From Ottelia alismoides (taxonomy: Eukaryota; Streptophyta; Magnoliopsida; Alismatales; Hydrocharitaceae), in the NCBI GenBank assembly GCA_037367405.1, contig JAZKJV010010627.1, positions 868,001 through 932,000 on the forward strand: 64,000 nt of DNA. The letters are read 5' to 3'. The position numbers were made by a program, and so were the translations under genes. Below the pieces are notes generated by a model. The model searched no databases and was not told the DNA's origin. It worked only from the letters and a program-made list of their open reading frames with translations. Position 1 is the stretch's first letter, and each line of letters opens with the position of its first letter. Below, piece by piece: positions 32,765 through 44,850 of this stretch.

Positions 32765-35700
32765 TGGTGAATCTCCATTTTATTACCTTTATTCTATCAT
32801 TTTGGCCTTAAAAACCCTATCTAATGCATGTAAATACCATTAATGTGTACAAATTAACATTCATTCTTTGTTGTATAAATATTGTATAAAACATAATTTT
32901 TAATGCAAAAAATATAGAATAAAGAAAATAAAAGAAAAAGAATAAAATATCAAAGGTATTTATGACTCTAAAAACCGAGACCAAATCAAGAATTGAATTG
33001 ATCGACAAAGAATAAAGTAGGGGGAGATAAGGGCCAATACCATTATTTATAAATTTTTGGAACCCATTTTATTGTCTATTTTTTATACCTCAAATAGAGA
33101 AACCTTGAACATGAAAGTTGTAAATAATAATATATAGAAAAATAAAATTGATTTCATGCAAAAAATAATATATAGTGTATAAATTATACTCTGAATAAGA
33201 TTCCAAAATCCTAACTTCCCAGATCCATATCTCTCAAATAAGAATTCAAAATATATCAAAATCACCCTTAATTGTATGTATCTTTTAATAGAAAATTTAA
33301 CGAAGGTGGTTTCATATTTTTTGAGTTAAGGTGTGAAAGTTGGGTTTTGGACTCCTATTGTACAATATACTTGAATAAAATATTCATTTTATTTGCTCTT
33401 TATTATTTTTATAATTTTATATTTTATAATTTTGTAAATATTTTTTATAATACATGTACATATTAAAACTATAATAAAGCCCAAAAAATATTAAAATAAA
33501 ATATGTATATATAATACATAGATGAAATACCTATACTTATACCCATGTATTTAAAATACCTATTTATTTAAGTATATATTATATAAGAAAATATAATAAA
33601 AATATATTTATGTATATAAAAATAAGTTATAAATATATAAATTAAGAAAATAAAATAATAGAATAATAAATGCAAAATAAAAATAAATTATACAAAAATA
33701 TAGATAAATATACCTATAAATGGAACTCTAGAAATAAACTTGTAATTACATACCTCGAATAAATAAATAAAAATCAAAATAAAATGATATAGAAAATAAT
33801 AAGCAATTTTCATTTTATAACTTTAATTTAATTAAATCATTTATTATGTAATTTCTAATTTACAAATAATTTTGTGTCACCTTTTTTCCGGTTGGTGCAC
33901 GTGGACCAATCAAATTGAGTTTACAGTTGACTTCGGTCAACTATCCTTTCCCAGGTCTAGCCCGGACACGCCTATTGCATCGACCCTACTTCTCAAATTT
34001 TTACGCTCTGATGCGTTTCTCGAGAAGTATGGGACCCTTCATGAGACTTGTCCCTTGTACATCCTAGATCCACGTTGATTCATCGATTTAGGTTGATCCC
34101 CTTCGATTCGCCAGTGATTTGTCCTTGAACATCCCACCTCCACTGCATGTACGTAAGTTCCCCTGTCATCTTCTTTCATTTGTTGAGCCCCTTTTGGCCA
34201 CTCTTTCCCTTCCTTCTTGCGCCCAGACATTCGAGGGTGGTGACATCATCCACGTCGTGCACCTAGGTTGATCGAAGAAGGCGGTCTTAGGTGGATTTTC
34301 CATCTCCGATGAAGTCGCCATTGAGGTTCATCTTTGTGGTCTTCCGTACCCATTTCCATTGCTTTCTTAGATAGATTTAGTTGTAGATGTTGTTTTATGT
34401 GTTTATTCACGTTTGGATTTTATCTGTCTCGCCTAGATTTTAGACATTATCCTTCGTCGAAGCTCTTGAGCTCCGACCACCATTTTGTCCACCCTCATTC
34501 CATCTCTGACCTCCACTAAATAACGACCATCCCCCCTACCATCCCTAGATGCATTGCTTCTATCATATGCAGGTGCTGAAGGGGGTATCTGAACCGCATC
34601 TGTAGCAAAGAATGGCACCCAGAACCCTCGCCGGAGACCACTGAGCTCCAGGCGGCCATATCGGTTCTTTGGGCATTTTTGAACATTCTGGAAGCTTATT
34701 GGCATCAAGTGAAACGTGAAGCATCTATTGGAGGGCCCCACAGATTGACATAGCTGCACACACGGTCGGATCGAAGCTACTCCTGGACAAGTTCTTCGTC
34801 GTTCTTCCAGGCATCCCTCCAAACGTTGGATCATCAGCCTCATCCCAGCTATAGCCACACTTGTTGGATATGTTGTGTTTCAGATGTAGGATCCCGTCTA
34901 ATGGTTCTAATCTTGACCGTCTACGGATGAAGATGTTTCGTGCATCATGAGCTTGACGTGTGTCAAGTGAGAGATTCCAAGTCACACGATCGTGCGCCCT
35001 GTGGGTTAATTTGCATCTTTGGCCCCCAGTTTTTGTAGCTTTTTTATTTCATTTTGTAATCTTTTTAAGTAGCATAAAACTTTTGGTACATTTGCATAGA
35101 GGTCCCTGCTAATATCTTTAATTGCATCTTGACTCGTGCTAGCGAAGCTCACATGCCTGTACATGTGGGCTTGGCTTATTTGAGACCATGTCCCTACATT
35201 TCTTCATATTTCTAATTAGTCTTAAAACTTTCATTTGTAGTAATATATTTTTGGATATTTTGCAAAGATGCCCTCGCATTTAATGTTAATTACCTTTATG
35301 CCCCTACCAGTACATGCATTTTTGTTGGTTTTCTCTATTTATTTAGTATAACTATTGTACTTTGAAATTCAATGAAAAATAGAAGTAGGTCCCGATTACA
35401 CACACCTTCTCACCATAGTTTTATTTTTGCAATTTTGGACTTTTAGTATTTATTAAAAATCAAAAAGAACACAATTATTCCCAGTTTAGCTAATAAAATA
35501 CCAAAAAATATAAAAATGTTTTGAGCATTTTCCAAAAAATATACTTCGTCTATTTAAGTATTTTGACCATTTAGACAAAAAATCCAAAAAAAGAAAAACA
35601 AAACTCTTAAAATTTTAAAAACCCCAAAAATACTTATAAAAAATCTAAAAAATTCTAAAGTAATCAAAAATAGTGTTTTTTTATTTTTATCATTTTATTT

Positions 35701-36372
35701 ATATAATTATATATATATATTAAAATTGATTTGAAGAATTTTGGACTTAATTTTATTATTTTTAATCTTCATTTCAATTTCGGCTATTTACTAAATCCTT
35801 GATTTGGGATATTTTTTACTTTAAAATATGTGAAAATTGCAAAATTCACTAAAAATCACAAAAATAGTAAAAATTTAAAACCCAAAAAGATTTTATTTCC
35901 TATATTTTTAGTTTTTATAATTGCATTATCTATTATTATATATGTTATTTTATATATCCTATATTATATATTTAAAAAGAAAAGAAATTAAAAATTCGAA
36001 AAATATAAAAAGAAAATCAAAATCAGATAATCAAAATCAATAAAAAATATAAAACAAAATAAAATAATAAAATATAATAAAAAACCAAAAACCCATATAA
36101 AAATAGACAAGAAGCACATATCACATCCTTTGCATTTGATTGCACATTCTATCTAGTTTTGCTCCCTATGTTCGACCTCTACACAATACTTACACCTATA
36201 CACACCTTTGTTGTAGAGTTATAATAAATTTTAACTCCACAATTTATTTTACATTGCTTTATATTTATTTGTGGGTTAATTGTTGAATTTTTTGGATTTC
36301 GTCTGACATTGCTTCGATGACTGTTGACCCGTCTTGTGGATTGACAAGACTTCGGCAAAATCCTAGTTTTCA
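32765..36372 (+). repeat. 3' LTR of element D (3,608 bp)
   Basis: It starts TGGTGAATCTCC (one change from the 5' copy) and ends GTTTTCA. It aligns throughout with 23296-26897. The U3 purine block lies at 32996-33034 with two substitutions. Confidence 0.92.
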
Positions 36373-37230
36373 GATCTCCAACTACTTTGTAATCTGGACA
36401 AGCTTGTCCAGATTCTTTATTTTTTATTCGATCACATTTAGTTTATCGAGATTCTGTAATTGTTTCTCAACGGTGTCCACTTTGGACAGGTGGTTCTCAA
36501 TAATGCTCAGGTTGGAATTCTTCTTCATGTCCTCTTCGTGCGATGATGCCATGTTGATGGACTTATAGAGGATATAATGATTCTTCTAGAATGAACGGGA
36601 TGGCGATAATGCGGTTGATCTCTCAACCATCTCCCCGAAGATTTGCCATACGACATCTTCATCCTTATTAAATTGAGAGCCTCTACGGGTGACATCAACC
36701 ATACTTTGACTATCTTAGTTCAAGCCCCCGAAATAGTTATGCACCAATTTGATCTTCAGTATATCATGATGGAGCAACTTCTCCTGTAGATATTTGAAGC
36801 ATTCCCATACCTCACGAATACGCTCATGGGACAACTGTGAGAAGTTGGAGATTATTGCTCGCATCTAATTTAAATGACCCGGAGATAATACTTGTGAAAA
36901 AAATTGATTTAAGCTCTTCCAAAGTTGTTACCACTTCCTCTAAATGATTGATCCAGTAGAGAGCCTTGTCCTGAAGGTTAAATGGGAAAGTGGACATGTT
37001 AACTAGATCCAACGAATGTTGGCGTAGGGCATGGTTCCACAGATGTGGTTAAACCGATGCAGATGAATGTAGAGTTCCTCATTCGTATTATCATGGAATG
37101 TTGACAAGAGAGAGTAGTTGCAGCTTGAGTTCAAAGTGTCCATGGATTTGCGGGATATGGATCCACTTGGTAACTTAACCGGCTCTAGGGTAATATGTTT
37201 CTTTTAGAGTCGATTGTTCAATAAGTCTTT
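36373..37230 (-). pseudogene. Gag N-terminal half of element C (right of D's insertion)
   Basis: Read on the - strand: LKETY near 37200, the Gag core motifs FPFNLQDKALYWINHLEE and TLEELKS (37012-36824), an EEM-AE equivalent, and SNLSIIENHLSKVD with the coiled-coil IE-KQLQNLDKL repeats (about 36545-36400). It is broken by stops and frameshifts. It ends exactly where D is inserted. Confidence 0.88.
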
Positions 37231-37274
37231 CAGTGATCCTAGTGTCCAGTCTTGGAAGGCGTGATGTATCGGTG

Positions 37275-40146
37275 CCTCTCTTGACTCGGATCTCGACCAA
37301 TCAATTAAGACAGTAATCAACCCATAATCTACGATAAATCAATGAAAATTGTGCGAGGTAAAATTATTATATCCAGCAAATAAATGTGTATAGCAAGCAA
37401 ATATACGGGTCGAACCATTAAGAGCTACGTGATATGGTAATAATAATTGTCTAAAAAATAAACTATTTTGTACTTTTTGGCTTTTTTAGATTTTTTTTGG
37501 GTTTTTAGTTATATTTATATTTTATGGATTTTTAAATTTTGTTTTTACATTTTAAAATTTTTATTTCCTTTTTTCTATTTTTTGATTTTTAATTCTTTTT
37601 TGTTTTTAAAGATATAGTAAGTATATATATATATATGTATAATATAAGTACTATATATGATATATAATAAATATATATAAATACAAAAATATAATCCTTT
37701 TTATTTTTTAAAGGTTTTAAAATATATTTAAGGTATTTATAAATAATAATCTTAATAGTAAATATATAAGTAGAGGAAAGGGAGCCTACTTTGTGAAGTA
37801 GGTAACTTACCTACTTCACATTCTATTTTTAACAAATTATATATTTTTTTTAAAAATACCATCGTGGATTTTCATAATTATATCCCTCTAATGTGCCATT
37901 CAAATTCTCAGAAATAGAGACTCCTACGGCCTCCATCCAGATAGTCATTTTTTAACGGTCACAGATTTGCTGTATTTTTCATGTTCTGGATGGACGCCGT
38001 AGGAGTCTCTGTTTCTGACGAAATTTGAATGACATATTAGAGGGATATAGTTGTGAAAATCCACGGTGGAATTTTTCAAAAAAAAATAAAAAAAATTGCA
38101 AAAATAGAATGTGAAGTAGGTAAGGCTACCTACTTCACAAAGTAGGCTCCCTTTCCTCATATAAGTATATATAGTATAAATTGTCTATATAGGATTTTCG
38201 TATTTTTTTAAATATATGTATATATACTTAAAAATTACAAAATAAAATGCTTTGGGTTTTTAATATTTTTCTCTATTTTTGTGATTTTTCTTCTATTTTC
38301 TTCTAATTTTTAGGTATTTTGAAAGTCTAAAATATAGGAAAACAGTAGCTATAATAAATAGGTTGGATTGTTTTGGGATCTAAAAATAGATAATAAGTTC
38401 AAAAATTTCAAAACTACATTTAATATATATACTATATAATATAAAGAAAAATATACCAAAGAAAACTAATTTTTGCTTTTATAGAATTTTTGCAAATTTT
38501 TTTAGGGTCAGGAGGATTTTTCAATGTTTACTATTTTCTTCTATATTTGTTTGTGATTTTTGATCTGGAGTTATAATATATAGTAATATATGATATATAT
38601 ATTGAATTTTTAGATAAGATTTTAGAATTTTTTCCAATTTTATAGTTAAACAGTGAATTAATAGCTTCTAAATGATTTTTAATAAATGGAAAATGCAAGT
38701 AAAATGCTAAAATAAAAATATGGGATGAACAACCATAATATGAAGTATTTTCTACAGTTTTCCCTGATTTTTACAAGCATAGGAGCTATTTAATCAAAGG
38801 AGCTATTTAATCAAAATCAAAAGGCAAATAATTAATTTACAGCCTAGCAGGTGTATATTTGCAATAATAAATAAAGTTAGGGACTCGTGTGCGAATAAAC
38901 CTGAAGTTTACACTTAATTATAAAATTAAAATACTAAACAAGAATAATAGAACCTAACAGGGTATAATTGCAATTTTCACGTGAAGTGAGTTGGCATTGA
39001 CCTAAAAGCAATATCCAAACAATACGGGGTACACTTGCAATTTTTACGTAAAAGTTTTTACTTAACTTAATATTTACAGGACTCTTTTGCAATTACAAAA
39101 AGAGAAGAGGGTTGCTAATTAATTTACCCACTCAATGGCATGAATTGGATGGCTACTGGTGCTCCGTGTTGCATGATCGATGGCCCAAGGTGCACCGCTT
39201 CATCTTTAAAGAACGACCTAGATTAGATCTGGGTCGAAGGCTTCATATAACGGTTATTGAGGGTCCATGAAGAACACCTCAAGAACTCGACTCCAACGAG
39301 CTTTGATCTTTGATTTTGTGCGTTCCCGACCTCTGATTGTCTTGCTGAAGGCCTCCTCTTCTCCATGATGGTCTTCCGCACCTGCAAGGCTCTTCAAAGT
39401 TGTCCGAGCCCCATTGGAGGGGGCATGGAGGTTTGAGACATTTGGAGCTTTGTTAAGAGATGAGATGTCTATCCAGGTGCTCTCCTTGATTGGGCTCCTG
39501 CAAAAAATGAATGAGATCTCGAGGGGGTCTTCCTCAACTCCAAAGATGAAGCTGGGCAGCACGTGAGTGAAGGGATTGAAGAGGTCCAACGAAGGTGAAG
39601 GAGATGGACCTTGGTTTCTTGAATCCTTGCAAAATTCGAGACGAAAACGAGGGAATTCGATGGAGAAGGCATAGGGGTTCGAAGATGAGGCGAAATGGTA
39701 GGTATGAACAGTCGGAGAACAACGAATTTAGGGTTGGATCCTAGTGATCCAACGATTTTAAAACTTAAATTAAACTAATGTAAAGACTAGTTAATAAAAC
39801 TAAAGCTAAATATAAGTTATCGGAATTAAAATCATTAAAGAAACCTAAAGCTAATTGCTCAACATGTGTACTTGGAGCAAGAAAAAGCTCAGTCCTAGGA
39901 GCTTTGGCAAACCTCGAATCATGTCGATTCTATCCCTTTTTCCACGTGGACAAGGAGGGGAGGATGAAGCTATCAACGACATCCTTCTACCCTTGAATCC
40001 TATTGGGATTACGGTATCAAAAGGCAAAAAGAGGGCGGAGCTGTGATTTTATACAGATGGCGGTCAGGCAAAAAGATGGAGAGATTGCATGTGGTAGGGG
40101 ATGAGTTGGTGGGAGCTGGGAAATGGTGAGGTAGAGGGATGACAAG
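37275..40146 (-). repeat. Element C LTR, internal-side part
   Basis: This is the - strand LTR end with a GGTTCGACCCG..ACAC block (near 37400), equivalent to the TTCGACCTCTACAC block of A and D. Then comes a long A/T-rich part, then a GC-richer middle at about 39120-39720. The exact end and any primer-binding site near 37280 are too degraded to place. It is interrupted by the MITE and, at 40146/40147, by the B composite. Confidence 0.75.
37773..38159 (+). mobile_element. Foldback MITE, Mutator-like (387 bp, 9-bp target duplication)
   Basis: The ends are GAGGAAAGGGAGCCTACTTT and its reverse complement. Nearly the whole element is one long inverted repeat: outer arms about 37773-37830 and 38105-38159, inner arms about 37860-37945 and 37980-38075, around a short centre. 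The flanks are ATATAAGTA at 37764-37772 and again at 38160-38168, a perfect 9-bp duplication typical of Mutator-like elements. No coding capacity is present. As RNA it would fold into a near-perfect hairpin. Confidence 0.92.
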
Positions 40147-42997
40147 TGATAAATCCCAGATTTATCATCATTAATTTGCATTATTATCTCTCTTGCTTCA
40201 GTTAATAACAAGATTCATGGACTAATTCATACTAATTACTCACTACTATGTTTTATATAATTAACACTAATTATTATATATTAATATGGTGTAATATTAT
40301 ATGTATTTATTTCCTATTAAAAATCAAATAAAAGTTAGAGTAATATTGTGTATAAGTAAAATAATATAAACAAAAATAAAAAAATAAGCAAAAGAAAAAT
40401 AAAGAAAATTATTTTATATAGTTTTTGTTCATATTTAATTTTTATTTATGTACATAAGACCTCTGATCTCTTTGACTTCTACATGAAAGTTGTAGATCTT
40501 ATCGAGATCGACAACTTTCATGTTTACCATTTTTTCCTAATTTGCCCTATAACTAATTCTTTCCTAATTAAATTAGATTTTTCTATTTTCTTCCATTCTT
40601 ATTGGGCCACGTGGTGCTTCCATGGCGCTCCACATGGCATGTTCTGATGTCGCCACCTGTCGCCATCTGAGCGAACTGATATATTTTTTATTAGGCATAT
40701 CCCGACCTCCCATCTACTCCTTTACAGGAACCGTTGGATCCTATGATCCAACAGTGACTGAACCTCCTTCAACCTCCAGACATTGTCATCCTCGTTACAA
40801 CCGCCCATCTTCACCCAATTTCACTAACCTCCTCACACTCCATCTTCTTTCGAAACCGCCACTAACTTCTAGCTCAATCATCCCTCTCTCGCACGGATCA
40901 CCATAAACTTCTCCTAAAGCTGACTTCCCCATAAATGGCAGCAGTCGTAACTGTCGCCATTTCCATCTGGAATTGCCACCCCCTCATCCTTCAAATATCC
41001 TCTCACCGGCAACATTGGTCGGTGTTAACCCTTACATCATCCACAACCTAGTATCTCTCCACCTTTCTGTGATAGAGAAAGGTTGGATCGATTATGCCAA
41101 AGACGATCAGAGCTCTGATCGACCCATGGTCATCCGACCATGCTACAACACCAACTTAGTGGCAGTTTGAGCTTTCTCCATCGGTTGCGGAGATGAAGCG
41201 ACGACCAGATGCTCATATCGAGCCTCAACCCAAGCCAAGATCATCCATCCTTCATCTTTGAAGATTCAAGTAGTTCAAGTGTTTGATTTACTTTCGCGTT
41301 CTCATTTTTATGGATTTCTTCCCAGCTATACATACGTCCATCCTTGAACCAATGTTTTTGCGATTGTCACCGTGGATCCTTGATCCATGCGGAAGACTTC
41401 TACCTTCGTATCCCTAGATCATTCATAACCTTCCACCTTGCCATTCTTCCTCCGGTCATGGAGGACGAACCCCAATAGTGCTTCACCTTCTTCATCTCTA
41501 ACTAGCCCTTCACTTTACTCACGATGTGCACACACTCGCTTGCAGTTTCTTAAGCTATGTCTGTTCTAACGTCTGCAGGTATGAAATCCTTTAATGGCCA
41601 GAACTCTGAGATGTGCTCCGATCTGGAGCTTTGTCTCTAACGGGTCTTCATCATCATCAACTTTCGACCACTCAATGATCTTCACTGACCTCGCATCAGC
41701 CTCGTGGACCGTCTCTAGAGTCTTCATGATCATCAGATTGCCTTTAGGGGATGGGCGGAGAAAGGAGGGCTCACCGGAGCCCTGGCTCTTCGCCGTCGTG
41801 TAAGGCGAAGCAGATGATCCTCGACATACAATTATCGTCGGATCGTGCCAAATCGGGCACGATCTAATAGTCTACAAGATGCCACATCATCGACACCGAC
41901 CCTGCAGCCGTAGAGCGGCCAGACCTCCAGCTGGAAGCATCACGTCACGCCACATGGTTTGAGCCATGCAAGTCCGACCGAACCTGGACCACACGTGCGT
42001 AGCGCGTGCAGACCTGGGTTAATTACAGAGCCACCCGGCCAGTTTCCAATTATTGCAAAAATACCCTCGCTAGGGTATTTCAAAAAATGCATCACTGATT
42101 GTTATTAATTGCACTTTAACCCCTCCATGGACCTATATCTAAGGATTTATGCATGTTTTTATCACAGTTATGCTCCTGCATTGAAACTTGAATAACTTGA
42201 GCATTGTTTATCCGATTGAGATGATTTCAGTGGCATTTTAATCCTCGTTTAGTTATCTTTGATCTGAATTATCTACTTTCTGATTAGATAATAAATGAAT
42301 GATTAATTTGTGAAGAGTCTAGTTTGTGCATCCATGCTTATTAAATGAAATATAACTCTACATGGCATTGATCAATTGGACTTAGAATTAAGTGATATAA
42401 TTGCTTATGTTTGATGATTCCTTATATGGCATATTTGTGAGTGTAATTGCATTTTTCAATACATTCATTATGTTCATTTTGTCTAACATGTATTGTTGTG
42501 TTAAATCACAGTCCATTTCATCCATGCCTACATTCGTGATGTGCATTATTCTGCATTGCATGCCCGCATTGTTTATTTGTTTTGACCTAGATAACTTATC
42601 ATTTAGTTAGCCTAGATATTTTAATGCCTAAATAATTGTATCATGTCTTGTGTCCTTTGTTCGACCATGGACTTCCAATCCCAGGTTAAAAATTAAAGCC
42701 AAGAACCTCATCACTGAGACTTTTCTCGATTCTGTATGAGAAGTTAAGTGCTCGTGCTACAACGGATCAATAATAATTCATGAATTTATTATTTCATCAG
42801 ATGGCATTATTGTTGGTGACATGGCTTCATTAATATAATTATTATGTCTTGTGTTCTTGTGTTCGACCTTGGACTTCCCAGGTTAAAAAATTAAAGCTGA
42901 GAACCTCGTCACTGAGATTTTTCTCGATTTTGTATGAGAAGCTAAGTGTTCGTTCTACAACAGATCAATATTAATTCATGCATTTATCGTTTCATCA
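40147..42997 (+). repeat. Family-B LTR 1
   Basis: It starts TGATAAATC-CCA-GATTTATCA, a 9-bp inverted repeat, and ends TTTCATCA. The middle (about 40600-42000) is GC-richer, with short frames of no recognisable family. It is close to LTR 2 (49282-51923). Its 3' end is duplicated together with the PBS region. Confidence 0.9.
40482..40522 (+). promoter_or_regulatory. Hairpin in family-B U3
   Basis: CATGAAAGTTGTAGATCT pairs with AGATCGACAACTTTCATG around an ATCG-containing loop, with one mismatch. Equivalents lie in LTR 2 (about 49628-49668) and LTR 3 (about 53785-53826). A and D LTRs carry a single AAAGTTGTAGATAATAA in U3. Confidence 0.65.
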
Positions 42998-43040
42998 GAT
43001 GGCATTAATTCTGTAGACACGGCTTCATCAGATTAAGTTG
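42643..43040 (+). repeat. Tandem duplication of about 200 bp across the LTR 1/PBS junction
   Basis: Copy 1 (42643-42843) and copy 2 (42844-about 43040) both run from ATGTCTTGTGT through the LTR end TTTCATCA (42799 and 42997) into TGGCATTA..GACA-GGCTTCAT. The LTR terminus and primer-binding site therefore occur twice. Confidence 0.85.
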
Positions 43041-43244
43041 ATTTTTTTTATCCAAGTCGATCTCGTGTTGTGATGTTTTCTGCATTATTATTATATATAT
43101 GTGTATTGATAATCTTTGAAATATATAATATTTTCTCTTCTGTGGTAGGGCTCGTTCATCGAGGATGCTCGTGGAGAATGGAGGTTGGAAGCTCAAGTTT
43201 GAGTTCATGTTGTGAAAAACTGTATACCATTAATTTTTTTTAAG
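42998..43244 (+). other. Start of B interior 1: degenerate PBS and leader
   Basis: TGGCATTAATTCTGTAGA at 43000 is in primer-binding-site position but is far from the consensus. The following sequence matches the second interior (51944-52200), including GTTCATCGAGGATGCTCG near 43150, up to the LINE. Confidence 0.6.
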
Positions 43245-43258
43245 ATTAGTTTTTCAAC

Positions 43259-44850
43259 ATGGATTTAAGCAAACATACAGATTTCATTGGGGTATTCCCT
43301 ACTTGCGATGAATTGCATCGCCCGAGTGTAATGAAAAATTGGCAAGGGCCGCTACATCGCAGCCTTGATGTAGTTCAAAATTTACAAGGGTTCTCGTATG
43401 AGGAACGCATGAGGGTAATTAAGCTAGTTCCGCTGCATCACCGCCCGGACGCAGTCCAAAATTTACAAGGGTTCTCACATAATGGACACATGTGAGTAAA
43501 GAAGTTAGTCCAAAAGAGATTGCAACGGAAGTTGTGGATTGGTAGTTGGAATATTGACACTTTGACTGGAAAATTGATGGAGATAGTGGATACAATGGAA
43601 AGAAGGAAAATTCATATAATATGTCTTCAAGAGACTAAATAGGGTGGAGAGAAAGCAAGGGAGATCAAGAAGACAGGCTTTAAACTTTGGTATTCAGGTA
43701 AAAATAAGGGTAGAAACGGTGTTGGAGTAGTTGTTCATACGGATTTGAAGAATTGTGTGATTGAGGTGCAAAGATTCGGGGATCGGATTATTTTGCTAAA
43801 ATTGGTGCTTGAAGAAGAAATTTTGAATATAATCTCAGTTTATGCATCATAAATAAGTTTGATGAAAGGACTAAACAAGCTTTTTGGGAGGATCTAGATA
43901 AGATTTTACAAGAAATCCCACAAAGAGAGATGATTTGCATAGGTGGAGATCTTAATGGACATGTGGGAAAAGATGATTTAGGGTATGCTAGTATTCATGG
44001 AGGACATGGTTTTGGGATAGAAATGAAGAGGGAAAAGTCATCCTGGATTTTGCATCGGCATATGATCTTTTCATAGCAAACACTCTCTTCAAGAAGAGGG
44101 AGGAGCATTTAATACTTATAAGAGTGGGCCAACGAGAACACAGATAGATTACTTTGCGTTGAGGAGAAGAGATCGGTTGTGTTGTAAAGACTGCAAAGTA
44201 ATCCTAGGAGAGAGTTTGACAACCCAACATCGCTTGTTAGTCTTGGATGTACAAATAAAAGGGCTGGTAAAGAAAATGAGGGTTCTTAAGATAACTAGAA
44301 CTAGATGGTGGAATCTTCCACTGAAGTAATCTAGCTTCAGGGAGAAGGTTTTAGAAGATTTATCTTGGGATTGTAGTGGAAGTGCAAACGAGATGTGGGA
44401 GGCAATAGCATCTTGTATCCGAAAGGTAGCCAAAGAAATGCTAGGTGAGTCAAAGGGAGGAGCCCCAAGTCAAAAGGAGGCTTGGTGGTGGAGTGAAGGG
44501 GTGCAAGAGGAGCTAAAAATTATAAGAGCAGGCTTTAAAGTATGTCTAAGGATAGAATAGAGGAAACTGTCACAAACTATAAAATAGCAAAGAAGGAAGA
44601 AAAGAAGTCTGTAAGCGAAGCTAGGTTGAAAGCTTATGAAGTTTTATATAAAAATATTGACTCTAAGGAGGGGCAAAAGGATATATTCAGGTTGGCCAAA
44701 GCAAGAGAAAGAAAGACCAATGACCTTTCTCAAGTGAGATGCATTAAGACGAGGAAGGTCACACGCTTGTTACTCAGAAGGATATAGAGACTAGATGGGA
44801 TCAGTACTTCCATAAACTTTTCATTGGGGAAGGAAATAGAGAGATCACTT
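43259..44850 (+). pseudogene. RTE LINE N-terminus and AP-like endonuclease
   Basis: The 43259-43495 frame is a short N-terminal region with two 27-codon repeats. From about 43540 the endonuclease/exonuclease/phosphatase fold is visible: SWNIDTLTGK, IICLQETK (with the metal-binding Glu) and GVGVVVH. Around 43930, ICIGGDLNGHVG follows, containing the DxN catalytic motif. Stops at 43639-43641 and elsewhere and several frame changes inactivate it. The domain would nick target DNA. Confidence 0.85.

Larger units (their letters stand above)
23296..36372 (+). mobile_element. Element D: non-autonomous Athila-like element inserted in C's gag
   Basis: It is bounded by LTRs 23296-26897 and 32765-36372. 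The flanks gagct (23291-23295) and gatct (36373-36377) match at four of five bases, as a 5-bp target duplication should after some decay. Removing D rejoins C's gag at the coiled-coil repeat. The interior keeps PBS, leader, a gag stub, protease with an acidic tail, the hairpin array, the conserved 3' block and the polypurine tract. RT, RNase H and integrase are absent. The two LTRs differ by about 10% in the first 165 bp, so D is older than A. Confidence 0.93.
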
